Origin: Ananas comosus
Taxonomy: Eukaryota; Streptophyta; Magnoliopsida; Poales; Bromeliaceae
Reading direction: 5' to 3'
DNA length: 64,000 nt
Assembly (NCBI RefSeq): GCF_001540865.1
Contig: NC_033641.1
Location: 434,001-498,000 of the forward strand
Part shown: positions 29,815 through 41,350 of the stretch, one piece after another
How positions within the stretch are numbered: the first letter of the stretch is position 1
Layout of the letters: every line of letters begins with the position of its first letter
Position numbers and translations under genes: made by a program
Notes under the pieces: generated by a model
The model's input: only the letters and a program-made list of their open reading frames with translations
Databases searched by the model: none
What the model was told of the DNA's origin: nothing

Positions 29815-30150
29815 AGGGAAAACTTCAAAAACCCCCCTGTGGTTTCACAAACTGTGGTTTAAAACGTATCAATTTGCCCCATGTGGTTTCATTTTTATCT
29901 TTTCGGAAGCTTTTTCGTTAGCATTTCGTTAAATTATATACAAAAAACTTCAGATAACCATCTATATTTATCGAATATTCACTTTAGTATCCTTTAATTT
30001 TAACTTTGTCACTGATTTAAAAAAAAAAAATAATAAAATTGATAACAAAAAGAGAAAAACAAAACCACAGGGGGGCAAATTGATACGTTTTAAACCACAG
30101 GGTACTAAAGTCAGAAAGCACGAAACCACGGGGGGTTTTGAAGTTTTCCC
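29815..30150. mobile_element. Family-B foldback repeat, copy 3 (best preserved)
   Basis: Left AGGGAAAACTTCAAAAACCC and right GGGTTTTGAAGTTTTCCCT are inverted. The next inner words CTGTGGTTTCAC and CGAAACCACGG also pair. Flanking (TAA)n on both sides hides any target-site duplication. Lies upstream of the CPL3-like gene. Confidence 0.85.
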
Positions 30151-32089
30151 TAATAATAATAATAATAATAAATTATACAAAATTTATCTGAAATATAAAT
30201 AATATAATTAGGCTATTTTTAATTTTACTATCAATTTTTTTATTTATTTGATTTACGGCCAACGATACTTTAACTATAAAATTTAAACTAATTATTATTT
30301 TAATAAATTTATAATTATAAAAATTATATAAAATATATAAATTAAATCTGTAAAGATAAATAATGCATTCAAATTTTAAAATTAAAATACTGTTGAGGGA
30401 CTCGACTCAAACAAATTGAAATATTTAATAGTAAAATTAAAATTTTTTAAAGTTATATAATTAAATCAAAATGGTCGATAATTTAGATAAATTTTATATG
30501 TTTTTACCTAATAATAATAATAATGATACTGAGATAATGTTCATGAGTTTAGATTTGGACACTAAAAGTTCTCAATTTTGAAAAAATTATATATTATATC
30601 AAAATTCTTAGTAATTTTAAATAGTTTAATTTAATTTTAAATTTGTACCAATTTTTGGTGAAAAAATAAGATATTCAGCAGAACATTTTGTAGCAAATAT
30701 GATCATGATTAATACATTAAGTATGTATTATGGCAAAATCAAATATGCTCGACAATATTATTTTCCTATATCTTATAATACCAAAAAAATATGAAGAAAA
30801 TTAATGGTAAAAATATATAAAACTTTCCTAAACTATGAGCAATTTTAAATCAACTATCCAACCTTTCAAAATTTTAATTTTAGTACTCAACCGTTTAATT
30901 TATTTGATTTGAGCTAGTAAATAATATTTTGACTTTAAAATTAATTGAATGCATCATTTATCTTTACAAATTTGGTTGATATATTTTATGCAATATTTGC
31001 ATTTATAAATTTATTAAAGTAAGTGATTAGCTTAAATTTTAAAACTAACTCAAATTAAACAAATTAAAAAGTTGGATAATAAAATCAAAAATTTAGAAAG
31101 CTGGATAGCCCATTGAAAATAGCCTATATTTAGATCAGTTTTGTACCTTTTTAACTACACATTTGGATACATAAAAAAAATTAAAATTAAAATTTTGGTT
31201 TAACTTCTTTTAAAAATTTATATCTTACATCAAAATTCTTACTAATTTAAATTTTTATGACACAAAAAAAGATAATAATCATTCTATAGTGAAGTGGTTG
31301 TCCACCCAGTAATTACTTTTATAAAATAATAATGATAATTAATTATTGCCAATATTTGTTGATAAGATTTGATATTTTGATATTGGAAAAACAATTTATA
31401 GCAAACATGTTCAAATTATAGCAAGGTACATTAAATATGCTCTAATATATTTTCCTTTCTTAAATCATACTTTAAATATTAATAAAATAAAAGACATATT
31501 TACAACATTAGTTTTGAAAAAAAGGAATTGTTTTCAAACTTCATTAGTTCATCACTATGTTAAATTTTTGGTTTAATTTTTTACTCAAAATTCTAAGGCA
31601 AATTTTACATAAACAGAGTTGAAATTTTGCAAAAAAGAAGAGTGGTTTTTGATTATCTACTCCTCTTTAATTAATTAAGTTCATAATATTATAATCATAT
31701 TTACAAAGTTAATTTAGACATTAAAACATCAAATCTTTTCTCATTAATCTCATTTCAGTGCTTAAATTTGGCACTTAAATATCCAAATAATCCTCTTATC
31801 CTTATTTTTTTTAAAAAGTAATACCTATGAGCCTATTTCAAAGTTAACCTGTTTTAAAATAAAATTAATCTTACCATGGATTAATTTTTTTTTTATTTTA
31901 GTCGCTAACCTTTTGATTTTAGAAGTGAATGTGTAGCATGGAGTTAGGATTTAATTGAAATATTTTTATTTTATTTCTTGGGGATAATTTTGAAAATAAT
32001 GAAAATATAACTAGGACATCTGAAAATCCTGAGCAAATTTAATAAGGGTTAATTTCTCATTTTCTCTTTTTTTTTTCTTTTTTTTTTGA
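30151..32089. other. Gene-free AT-rich spacer with two family-C repeats
   Basis: Very AT-rich. Family-C repeats at 30190-30500 and 30820-31160 (GATTTGAG..CTCAAAT ends, TAAATTTATTAAAGTAAGTGA core). No exon or RNA gene recognised. Confidence 0.6.
30820..31160. repeat. Family-C dispersed repeat, copy 3
   Basis: Has AATTTATTTGATTTGAGCTA near the left, AACTCAAATTAAACAAATTA near the right and AAATTTATTAAAGTAAGTGA in the middle. The outer blocks are inverted relative to each other, so this is a long imperfect palindrome. Confidence 0.7.
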
Positions 32090-32499
32090 CACTACAATAG
32101 ATTAGATTATATGGACACATTTTTAGGACACTTTTATATAAGTGTCTTATTTATGCCAAAACTTTTAAAAAAAATCTATTAAGGTTTAAATAGAAAGTCC
32201 ACTCCAATTAAAAACAAAAAGTTCTTCTACTCGGCCATATTACAAATAAAAAAGGAAAAAAAAGCAAAAAAATTGATTACCATCTCCCCCTTCTCCTCCT
32301 TCGCCGCTGCAGCCAACGAGGTATGGTCCCTCCGCCACAGGTCGTTGGAGGAGTGGGTGCCAAATATCAAGACGGCCCTATCTATGGCGACCCCACATAT
32401 AGCAACACTTTTAAAAAGTGTCGATAATTTAGCCAGCAATACTTTTTTGACCTATACCGGTATTTAAAAGTGCCGCTATACACCATTTTTATTGTAGTG
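32090..32499. mobile_element. CACTA-type (En/Spm) non-autonomous element, copy 1
   Basis: Begins CACTACAATAGATTAG and ends TTTTTATTGTAGTG, with a perfect 3-bp TGA duplication (32087-32089 and 32500-32502). CACTA termini and 3-bp duplications define the superfamily. The core (about 32280-32400) is unusually GC-rich and has opposing open frames, so it may be host DNA or eroded transposase. Confidence 0.88.
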
Positions 32500-32944
32500 T
32501 GACATTTGGCTTTTTAACTTTCGTTTGTAATAAAGTCGATTATTGAAAAATCATTATGATTTATTTCTTCTCAATTTGTAGTGGAATTTGGATTTTGAAG
32601 GCGTAGACGCGCCTCTTCTACAACCAACTTAATTTGGATAGTAAAAATAAAGATCAGGAACTTTATAACAAAAAGTAGAGGTTGCGAATTAAATTGAAAA
32701 ATTACTAAACTATCTAAAATTGGAAAGAAGCATCAAATGATGTGAAACTAATTGTGATCTTTTGAAAAGAAGATGAACCGCACACATCTTAATCTCCATT
32801 TTGCAAAATCAATCCAAATTCTACTAAAAGAGAAAAGAACATAACAATGTCTACATTAACTTTTCGCGAAACACAATTAAAGAAACAAATCCAAAAATTC
32901 GCAATCAACAGTAAACTAATCCTCCCTTTTGATGAATCTAATAA

Positions 32945-35011
32945 CTAATTAGCTGCTTCAGATTTCTTCTGAACCAGCTTTTCGATCAGATCGGCCGCTT
33001 CCTGCACCGTCGTGATGTTCTGCGAGTTGTCTTCCTCCACGCTGATCCCGAATTCCTCCTCCAACCCCATCACTATCTCGACCTGCGATTCGATGTCGCG
33101 ATTTTACGCCATTAAATACATATTATTGTGCATTTTCATACATATATAGAGAGAGAAAGAGAGAGTTGAACTCATGTACTTTTAAAATTAAGTAGATCCG
33201 TGCAGTATTATTAACGATGTGTTCCCTTAAGTCCCCTTTATTAGTGCTTCACGGATCTTTAGTCAATCCGACGGCTAAAAAATCACAAACACGTTGAGCT
33301 CAAGTGCTTTTAAAAGCACAGGAGCTCAATTCTATATATATTAGGAAACTTAACGGAACACACTGTTAGTAGTGCTGCACGAATTTTGAGGTGATCAGAT
33401 GGCTAAAGGGTTACAAGTACAAAAATTCATGTGCTTCGAAAAGCACAAAATCTCAACTATGTATATACACCTAACCTCAAGTAAATGGATGTGGTTTATT
33501 TAGTTAGAGATTAGGTTTCAAAGAAATAATATGGATATGTATATATACTTGAGTAGCATTATGCTTATAAAAAGGAAAATTGAATGGTCGGATCTATTTC
33601 TTCTTTAACCTCGTGATTCGCGAATTTGTTCGTAAAAATAGCACGAATCTTAACAATGCAAATTTATGCAATAAAGTGGAGTTTGTGCTCCCAATGATTT
33701 ATTTATTTTTGCTCAAAAAATACAACAAATCTATCAAAGTTTGATGTGGCGTCATGATTTCGTCGAAACTGATCTCCGGTGTAGAAATTCGAATGCATCA
33801 AATGCGTGTCAAAGAGATGGCGATTCGTGTTCGACGAAATACCGTGTCGAGAGAATCGGCGCCGAGGACGGATAACTTGGACTCGGGAGTGAGCGCGACA
33901 TCGTCGGACAACGCCAACTGCTTCTTCACAATCTCCATCACTTTTTTCACTGTCTCAGGCTTGGCCTACAAGAAGAATCAAAGTAAGCACTAAGCAAAGA
34001 GTTAAACACATGAACACACATTCTAGTTAATGACTCGTGAACAACAAGTTAAAAGTTATGCGAAGTCGACGGTGTCGACGAGCGAGCGAAACGAGTTGAG
34101 GAAAAAGGAGAAGAAGAGTATGCACTGCGCAGTAGACGCGAAAGCGCGATAACCGCAAGGAGGGGAAGGCGGCCTTTGTCGTGCCGAGAGAGAGGATGGG
34201 AGATGTTCTGCCTGCCTGCGGAATAGTCGGTAAGAGTAGTGAAGCGCAAAAGAATTAGAAAACTAATCTTAAGGATGGTAAAATTTCGTACGAGGAATTC
34301 ATTTTATGTGAAAATGTTGCTTCAGCAGAGTTGTTCGAAAAAGCACAAAAAAATTTAGGACTCGTTTGACCTGACTGGACAGTAGTCAGTGGAACATTGA
34401 ATTTCTATGTTTCTAGTGTGTGATGAAGCTCTTAAAATGCCTAAAACAATAAGCCTATTTGGTCGAGAAATTTAGCTTGAAAATACAAAAGCCAAGCTAG
34501 ATAGACTCTTAATATCGAAATTCTCCCGATTATTTCTTAGTTGCAGTAAAAACAAAGGCTTCAGACCGAAACTTCTGTTTGCCGTGGTTTAAAAACTTAT
34601 TTCAGCTTGTCGTTCTAATAAAAACATGATAGGACCACGGTAGCTATATATAAAAGCATGCTTTCGTATTTTGTGCTCCGCTATCACGTTCAACAATCGA
34701 TTCCTTTAAGCATAACATTATAATGTAGAAGTAATATATGCATTAGGAGTTATAATTATAACATTTTTGGCCCAAATAATTCTAAAACCTCTAGTTAAGT
34801 TCATTTACTCCAAAAAAATTCTAAACTCATCATCAAATTCATGGTATCAATGTATCATAAAAGCAAAATCTCTCATTAAAAAGAAAAGAAGAACCAAATA
34901 AAGGAAATAAAAAAAAAGTTCAAAGGCAAAGAGGTAGGTATATACCTTGGTGTAGCTCATTGGTGTGAAGGGTGAGCCCAACCTAATGGAGGTGGCAGAG
35001 ACATTAGCCAT
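32945..35011 (-). CDS. ACP: Plastid acyl carrier protein precursor
   Basis: Four exons: 35011-34946, 34215-34126, 33965-33843, 33082-32945. All GT-AG, all junctions in phase 0, giving 138 residues from ATG to TAG. The protein carries growing acyl chains on 4'-phosphopantetheine for type II fatty acid synthesis in the plastid stroma. Seen: Ser/Thr-rich, basic transit peptide ([15 protein letters not shown] to [10 protein letters not shown], residues 1-52), mature start [17 protein letters not shown], prosthetic-group motif [12 protein letters not shown] with attachment Ser90, and the helix III-IV end [24 protein letters not shown]. Size and all key residues are normal. The intron at 33083-33842 holds a short foldback element. 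The leader has facing GA and CT arrays. Confidence 0.96.
33165..33332. mobile_element. Short foldback element, copy 6 (ACP intron 3)
   Basis: GTTGAACTCATGTACTTTTA at the left and CTTTTAAAAGCACAGGAGCTC at the right, with internal AAATCACAAACACGTT, matching copy 4. A diverged partial copy follows at about 33350-33455 (AGTGCTGCACGAATTTTGAG). Confidence 0.7.
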
Positions 35012-35018
35012 TGCAATG

Positions 35019-35086
35019 GAGAGAAAGAGAGAGAGAGAGAGGGAGAGAGAGAGAGAGATGGGAGGAGAAGAGTGAAGGAGTGTATG

Positions 35087-35132
<46 letters not shown>

Positions 35133-35133
35133 A
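35019..35133 (-). repeat. Facing (GA)n and (CT)n arrays in the ACP leader
   Basis: Plus-strand GA-rich tract at 35019-35058 and CT tract at 35096-35133, separated by about 37 bp, directly upstream of the ACP start codon. In the transcript sense a GA run precedes a CT run, so they can pair. Confidence 0.85.
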
Positions 35134-35134
35134 G

Positions 35135-36603
35135 ATGTGATTGGATAACATAAGTTTTAGATATCCACCATGGGGAAATGATATCCACCCACTCACCACC
35201 CTTTTATCTCTCTTTTGGGCCCTACCATCTACTGGGTTTTTTTTTTTTTAACAAAAAAAAAAAACATTTGAAAATATAGTTTTTATTTAATTTTTAAAAG
35301 AAAAAGTAGGTTTTTTCCCCTAAATTTTATTTTAAAAAAATAGTATTTTAGCATTTTATATTTCTTATTTGGTAAAAAAAAAAAGTAAAAAAAGTGTATA
35401 TTTTATAGATTATTTTTTTGAAAGTAGCTTTTCATGCTATTTTGAGAAACCAAATATTCTCCGGTACTCGTAATTCATTTTCCTTCCTCCTCAAATTTGA
35501 ATTTGTATACTTGACGGTCTAAATTTTTAGCAGTAATTTGTTTTATTTCTTATTTTTTATTAGATTATTTTTTCTTAGAATTAGGATGATGTAATTGAAA
35601 ATATAAGATAAATAAAGATTTGTCAGACTAAGGGGGTACAAACAGGACAGATCCAAGGGCTGAAGGGCCTCCCCACGTCTCGCCCTATATTTTCGGCAAA
35701 TCGGGACTGATTCGGAGCAGATTGATTTTTATTCGATTTTTTGCCTCCCTACTTACGGCTCCATTTGTGGCAATCTGGCGGGTCGAGACGCGAGCAAATT
35801 TTTAATAAATTTTTAATAAATTTTTAACAGGTCCGGAGCGAATAAAGTTTAGAAAATGGTTTCTCATCTCCCACTCTAATTTTTAACAGATTTAGGTGGT
35901 TTGGATTCCTTTTTTTTTTTATTTTTAATTCTTGGTTCTCACTTACCATCTCATTTGTGACAAATTAGGACGAGAGCTCTACCACCCTGAATACATTTGC
36001 ACTTCTATTTAGACTCACAGCAATATTTTTATTTATTTATTAAATTTTTTTTATTTAACAAATACTTTTAATTTTAATTAACGATCAACCTAAAACTAGC
36101 ACAGTTTATAATCTATAAAAATTATTTTTTGGAGAAAAAAAAAATATAGGTCTAAGTGGTCGAGTTAACTCAACTAGTAAAATTTCAGATTTGACTCGAT
36201 CAATCAAAGAGAAAGAAAACTCAGACTCGCCTGATCTAACCGTTTGGTTCCGGTCGAGTCAATTTTGTCTTAGACCTAAAACGTGTAATGCGTCGAAACG
36301 ACCCACATTCATTTGTGCCAAAATAAATATTAAATCATGAAAATTTTAACTCGTCTTGAAATTAACCTCCCGAACTTTTTTAAATTAGATTTACACCCTC
36401 TCTATTTATTAACCATTTAATATAGCTCCTTTCATTAGCAAGTTTGAGAATTCGGTTAGAATCGAAATAGACGCGAACGGAAGATACATTTTACCTCCTT
36501 TGTCACGCGCATTTTTCATGGATATTTATTTCGATTTAAATAGAATTCTTAAAATTGCATAAGAGAATAAGCGAAATTAATCAAACTATTAGTAAGAAAA
36601 AAA
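35135..36603. other. ACP / PPR divergent intergenic region, no gene
   Basis: AT-rich, with a more GC-balanced patch at about 35640-35990 (repeated GG(A/T)CCGGAGC-like words and TTTTTAATAAATTTTTAATA repeats) that may be an old mobile-element remnant. No exon recognised. Confidence 0.5.
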
Positions 36604-37081
36604 AGAAAAACTTCAAATACCCCCTGTGGTTTCGTACTTTCTCATTTTAGTACTCTGTGATTTAAAGTGTATCGAGTAAATACCATGTGGTTTCGCACTT
36701 TCTTACTTTAGTACCCAGTGGTTTAAAGTGTATCAAGTTAGTACCCAGTGGTTTCGCACTTTTTTTACTTTAGTACCCTATGGTTTAATATTTCGTTAAA
36801 TTATATACAAAAAACTTTAGATACCCTATCTAGGTTTATCGAATATTTATTTAGTACCCTTTAGTTTTAACTTTATCACTGATTTAACAAAAAAAATATC
36901 CCAAAATAGATAATAAAAAAAAAAAAAGAAACCACAGGGTACTAACTTGATACAAAATGAAACCACAGAGTACTAAAGTGAGAAAATGCGAAACCACAGG
37001 GTGCTAACTTGATACACTTTAAACCACAGGATTCTAAAGTGAGAAAGCGCGAAACCACAGGGGGGTATTTGAAGTTTTCCC
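36604..37081. mobile_element. Family-B foldback repeat, copy 4 (internally expanded)
   Basis: Termini AAACTTCAAATACCCCCTGT and GGGGGTATTTGAAGTTTTCC are inverted. The arms contain several near-copies of TAGTACCCAGTGGTTTAAAG or its complement, making this copy longer than its relatives. It lies about 330 bp upstream of the PPR start codon. Confidence 0.82.
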
Positions 37082-37226
37082 AAAAAAAAATAGGCATATA
37101 TTAAACAAAAAAAAAAAAGTTTAGGGGGCAATTTCAAAACTATTTAAAGTTTACGGGGGTGTCTGTACATTTTAACCTACTGTAATACGATAAATTCTCT
37201 TCATTTTTCCCGCCTTCGTTCCCCAA

Positions 37227-37297
37227 CGCACACGCACACGCACTCGCACTCGCACTCGCACTCGCACCCGGAAAGAAAAAAAAAAAAAAAAAAAAAA
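37227..37297. repeat. (CACTCG)n hexamers and a poly-A tract before the PPR gene
   Basis: CACACG and CACTCG hexamers at 37227-37268, then about 22 A at 37276-37297, within 190 bp of the PPR start codon. The hexamers read Val-Arg repeats on the minus strand, which I treat as chance. Confidence 0.85.
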
Positions 37298-37411
37298 TCC
37301 AATCGCCCAATCCCCAAATCCGATCCCTCGATGAACCTTTTCGCCCAAATTGGGGATTTTCCCCACCACAATCACATCGAAAGGCGACACCTTTGACGCA
37401 CAAATCGCGCC

Positions 37412-39889
37412 ATGATTCGATTTTTCCGACGATTTCGACGCAAATCCCCAATTTTTCCCCCTCCTCCCACCCCAAACCCTCGCGATTACGCATCGAACGC
37501 CGCTTTGCTGTGGCTGGAGGAGGAGATCGACGCCCTTCGATCCCCGATTTTTGATTCTTACGCTTATGCTCGGTCTCTGCAGGGTTGCATCGCTAATGGG
37601 GATCGAATGCGAGGCGGAGGCGTCCATTGCCACGCTCTGAAGCGTGGTGGGTGCTTGGATTTGTTTTGCTGGAACATTCTTCTTAATATGTATGTGAAAT
37701 TCGGCGTTTTGGTCGGTGCCTGCAACGTGTTCGATGAAATGCCGGAGAGAAACATGGTCTCTTTTGTGACCCTAATTCAGGGTCTTGCGGATTTGGGCGA
37801 GTTTGATGAGGCTGTTGAGCTTTTCCGTAGGCTTCATAGCGAGGGCCATGAGCTTAATAAATTCGTGTTTACGACTGCTCTAAAGCTATTCGTGATTATG
37901 GACTCGCCGGAGCTTGGTCGGCACGTGCACGCTGGTGTTTATAAGCTCGGTCACGAAAAGAATGCATTTGTGGGATCTTCTTTAATTGAAACGTATTCTC
38001 TTTGCGGGCTCGTTAACGAAGCGAGACGGGTGTTCGATGAAATTATTTACAAGGATATTGTAGCTTGGACGGGGATGGTGTCTTGCTATGCGGAGAATGA
38101 TTGGGCCGAGAGCGCATTGCGCCTTTTCTCAAAAATGAGGAAAGCCAGATTGAATCCTAACAACTTTACGCTTACTAGTGTGCTCAAGGCTTCGGTTTCT
38201 TTGTGGTCTTTAAAATTGGGCAAAAGCATACATGGTTGCTCGATAAAGTGTCATTACGAGACCGACCCTTATGTGGGCGGTGCTTTGCTCGATATGTATG
38301 CGAAATGTGGGGATGTTGAGGATGCGCGCTTGGTGTTTGATATAATTCCCCATAATGATGTGATTCTTTGGAGTTTCATGATAGCTCGGTATGCGCAGAG
38401 CAATCAAAATGAGGAGGCTTTGGAGCTTTTTCTCCGGATGATGCGATCTTCGGTGGTTCCTAATGAATTTAGTCTTTCTAGTGTTCTTCAAGCGTGTGCG
38501 AATGTGGTTAGTTTGAAATTGGGAGTGCAAGTGCACAGCCATGTGGTGAAGATCGGTTATGACTCTGAAATCTTCGTCGCTAATGCGCTAATTGATGTTT
38601 ATGCTAAATGTGGTGAAATGGAGGCCTCATTGGAGATATTCTCGCAACTGCCGCACATCAATGAAGTGAGTTGGAATACCGTGATCGTGGGCTACGTACA
38701 ATTAGGATTGGGCGAAGATGCTTTGAAGGTCTTTAACCAAATGCGCAATGCTGAGGTGGAGGGTACCCAAGTCACGTACTCTAGCACCCTTCGAGCTTGC
38801 GCGAGCATCGCGACCATCGAGCAAGCCAGCCAGCTCCACGCCTTGATTGCCAAGACCCCATTTAATGACGACACTGTGGTGAGCAACTCTCTCATAGACA
38901 CATATGCCAAGTCTGGAAGCATAGCAGATGCTCGCAAGGTGTTTGATGTGGTTAAAGAACGAGATGTGATTTCTTGGAATGCTATGATCTCAGGATATGC
39001 TATACACGGCCTAGCATCGGACGCTTTGAGCTTGTTCGACGAGATGTGCAAAACGAGGATCAAGGCAAATGATGTGACCTTCGTTGGTGTGCTTTCCGTG
39101 TGCAGCAATATAGGTTTGGTTCAACGGGGCTTATCATTTTTCAATTCCATGAAGTCGGTTCACGGCATCGAACCATGTATGGAGCACTACACTTGCATGG
39201 TTCGGCTTCTAGGTCGTTCTGGTCGTCTCAATGATGCAATGAAGTTCATCGAAGAGATCCCATCGGAACCTACTCCAATGGTTTGGCGTGCATTACTTAG
39301 TGCTTGTCTCGTTCACAAAAATGTCGAAATCGGTAAATTATGCGCAGAAAAGGTGCTTGAGATTGAGCCACAAGATGAAACCACCTATGTTTTATTATCT
39401 AATATGTATGCCACTGCGGGAATTTGGGATGAAGTAGCCCTTGTTAGAAAATCCATGAGAAGCAAAGGAGTGAAAAAGGAGCCGGGTCTTAGTTGGATCG
39501 AAATTTTAGGTGAAGTCCATTGCTTTTCAGTGGGAGATGAATCACACCCAGATATGCGTTCAATAAAAGCAATGCTAGAATGGTTAAACATAAGGATAAA
39601 CAGAGCGGGCTATGTCCCTGATAGCAGCGTGGTGTTACACGATGTAGGAGAGGACCAAAAGACACGGTTATTATGGGTTCATAGCGAGAGGTTGGCTCTA
39701 GCATTCGGTCTTATAAGGATACCGCATGGATATCCTATCCGGATAATGAAGAACTTGCGTTTCTGCTTGGATTGCCATGCTGCATTCAAGATGGTATCTA
39801 AGGTGGTAAAGCGGGACATCGTCGTGAGAGACATCAACCGTTTTCATCATTTTGCGGGTGGGAACTGCTCGTGTGGTGATTATTGGTGA
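37412..39889 (+). CDS. PPR protein, PLS class with E/DYW domain, mitochondrial (At5g13230-like)
   Basis: Intronless 825-codon frame. It begins with an Arg/Phe-rich segment (MIRFFRRFRRKSP) that looks like a mitochondrial presequence and continues with repeated PLS-type motifs from about residue 50 (for example DEMPERNMVSFVTLIQG, LDMYAKCGDVEDARLVFD, DVYAKCGEMEASLEIF). It ends in E/E+ and DYW domains. The cytidine-deaminase-like signature is complete: HSE at 757-759, CxxCH at 785-789, CSC at 819-821, terminal DYW at 823-825. Such proteins bind specific organelle RNAs and direct C-to-U editing. Its word order closely follows Arabidopsis At5g13230 as I recall it. The RNA target cannot be read from sequence alone. 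The first in-frame ATG is used and the leader is short and C-rich. Confidence 0.95.
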   Translation: MIRFFRRFRRKSPIFPPPPTPNPRDYASNAALLWLEEEIDALRSPIFDSYAYARSLQGCIANGDRMRGGGVHCHALKRGGCLDLFCWNILLNMYVKFGVLVGACNVFDEMPERNMVSFVTLIQGLADLGEFDEAVELFRRLHSEGHELNKFVFTTALKLFVIMDSPELGRHVHAGVYKLGHEKNAFVGSSLIETYSLCGLVNEARRVFDEIIYKDIVAWTGMVSCYAENDWAESALRLFSKMRKARLNPNNFTLTSVLKASVSLWSLKLGKSIHGCSIKCHYETDPYVGGALLDMYAKCGDVEDARLVFDIIPHNDVILWSFMIARYAQSNQNEEALELFLRMMRSSVVPNEFSLSSVLQACANVVSLKLGVQVHSHVVKIGYDSEIFVANALIDVYAKCGEMEASLEIFSQLPHINEVSWNTVIVGYVQLGLGEDALKVFNQMRNAEVEGTQVTYSSTLRACASIATIEQASQLHALIAKTPFNDDTVVSNSLIDTYAKSGSIADARKVFDVVKERDVISWNAMISGYAIHGLASDALSLFDEMCKTRIKANDVTFVGVLSVCSNIGLVQRGLSFFNSMKSVHGIEPCMEHYTCMVRLLGRSGRLNDAMKFIEEIPSEPTPMVWRALLSACLVHKNVEIGKLCAEKVLEIEPQDETTYVLLSNMYATAGIWDEVALVRKSMRSKGVKKEPGLSWIEILGEVHCFSVGDESHPDMRSIKAMLEWLNIRINRAGYVPDSSVVLHDVGEDQKTRLLWVHSERLALAFGLIRIPHGYPIRIMKNLRFCLDCHAAFKMVSKVVKRDIVVRDINRFHHFAGGNCSCGDYW

Positions 39890-40448
39890 TACGTAGATAG
39901 CGCGTATATAAGATCTCCTTTACCTACAACATTAGAAGGTCGCCAAATTTCTGCAAAAGAGAATTCTAACCAAAAGATGTTTCTGCTTGAGAAGTAACAT
40001 TTATTCGGACATACAGAACTACTAGCCATATGTCACCTAAAAGGTAAAGCTTATGTTGTAGTCATTTGATTTGGGTTTTTACATGTATATATATTCCTGC
40101 AGAATCATCTATCTAAATATATATGTATCCTGTGCTATCTGAATTTTCTTATATACTCCTTAAAATAGCAGTTTCTTTCAAAAATACTGTAAAGTTGGGA
40201 CTTAATTTCTTCTATTTTTTTGCTTTTTCTTTTTCTCTTTTTTCGGGTTTGGGGGGTTGTGGGGAAGGTTGGGGCTGGTTTTTTTATCATAGGAAGTTCA
40301 TTAAAGAGATGAATTTGCTTGGCACATATGAAAATTTAGATTTTGCAGGGATACATACTTCTAAATATGAAGTTTCTCTTTGGTATACATAAATATCTCT
40401 TTGTTTTTATCGTGATCCCTGTATCTTGCTTTTGATACACATAATTAG
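39890..40448. other. PPR 3' flank
   Basis: Likely 3' UTR and flank of the PPR gene, with AATAAA-poor, AT-rich sequence and a T/G-rich stretch at 40200-40280. No supported gene. Confidence 0.4.
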
Positions 40449-40546
40449 ATATTCGAATCTTGGAGCAGCAGAATCATGCTAAAATGCTGGAGGACAGGAT
40501 GGTCCCAAAGAAACTCCCTCTCAGGACCACATCTATGGGACTATAA
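40449..40546 (+). other. Coding-like patch (possible lone 3' exon)
   Basis: After an AG at 40447-40448 the frame reads IRILEQQNHAKMLEDRMVPK and continues KLPLRTTSMGL before a TAA at 40544-40546. It is polar and well composed compared with the flanks. No upstream exons were recognised. It could be an alternative 3' exon, a gene fragment or chance. Confidence 0.25.
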
Positions 40547-40984
40547 CTTGGTAATGTCCTTTATTCCAGCCTTTATTTCTTTTTCATGCACTTTTAATTT
40601 TCTGCACTATTACAATGTAAAGGATATACTTTGCTACCATTTTCTAGTTGGAATTGCTGCAACAATTAAAATTCGGCTAAAACCGAGATGCATAATTTAA
40701 GTTGATCAAAATCCATACAGTTTCTATTGCAGATGCTTATAAGAAAATAGCTAGCAGTTCAACTCCACAACCACGTTAGAATAGGATCTCATCTGTAATG
40801 CATTAAACATTTAAACTGTATGGCTTTAGCCGTCATGGTTACTAAAATCTGATTTAACTAGAGATATTATCAGGTACCTGATAGGAATACAAGAGGAGAG
40901 GGGACAAAGTGATGGATGATAAAGAGGTTGCATGCACAATTCTTTTCAAGGAAGAAATACTGTTTGTCATATTTTCTTTTTGGT

Positions 40985-41350
40985 AAAAACATATAGAACT
41001 TACATGAACTATGAATCATTTTGATTTGGCCATCCAGCCTTTCAAAATTTTGATGTTACTATCCAATCTTTGAATTTATTTGATTTGAGTCGGTCAACGA
41101 TAATTTGATTTCAAAATTTGAATGCATCGTTAATCTTTACATGTTTAGTTACTGTACTTTATGTAATTCTCGCAACTATAAATTCATTAGAGTAAGTAAT
41201 TAGCTTAATTTTTGATGTCAAAGGACCGTTGACCAACTCAAATCAAACAAATTAAAAGGTTGGGTAGTAAAATCAAATTTTTGACAAGTTGGATAGCTCA
41301 TTCAAAATGGTCCATAGTACAAGTATGGTTTGTATGCTTTTACCTTTCCT
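40985..41350. repeat. Family-C dispersed repeat, copy 4
   Basis: GAATTTATTTGATTTGAGTC near the left against AACTCAAATCAAACAAATTA near the right. It also has CCAGCCTTTCAAAATTTTGA and TTTGACAAGTTGGATAGCTC outer blocks. About 365 bp and imperfectly palindromic. Confidence 0.72.

Noticed and set aside
34049..34249. 66-codon minus-strand frame starting inside ACP intron sequence
   Set aside because: Overlaps the true ACP exon 2 in a different frame; the spliced ACP frame is fully consistent.
37140..37633. Minus-strand frames with Val-Arg or Ala-Ser repeats
   Set aside because: Antisense to the PPR leader and its CACTCG hexamers; no homology seen.
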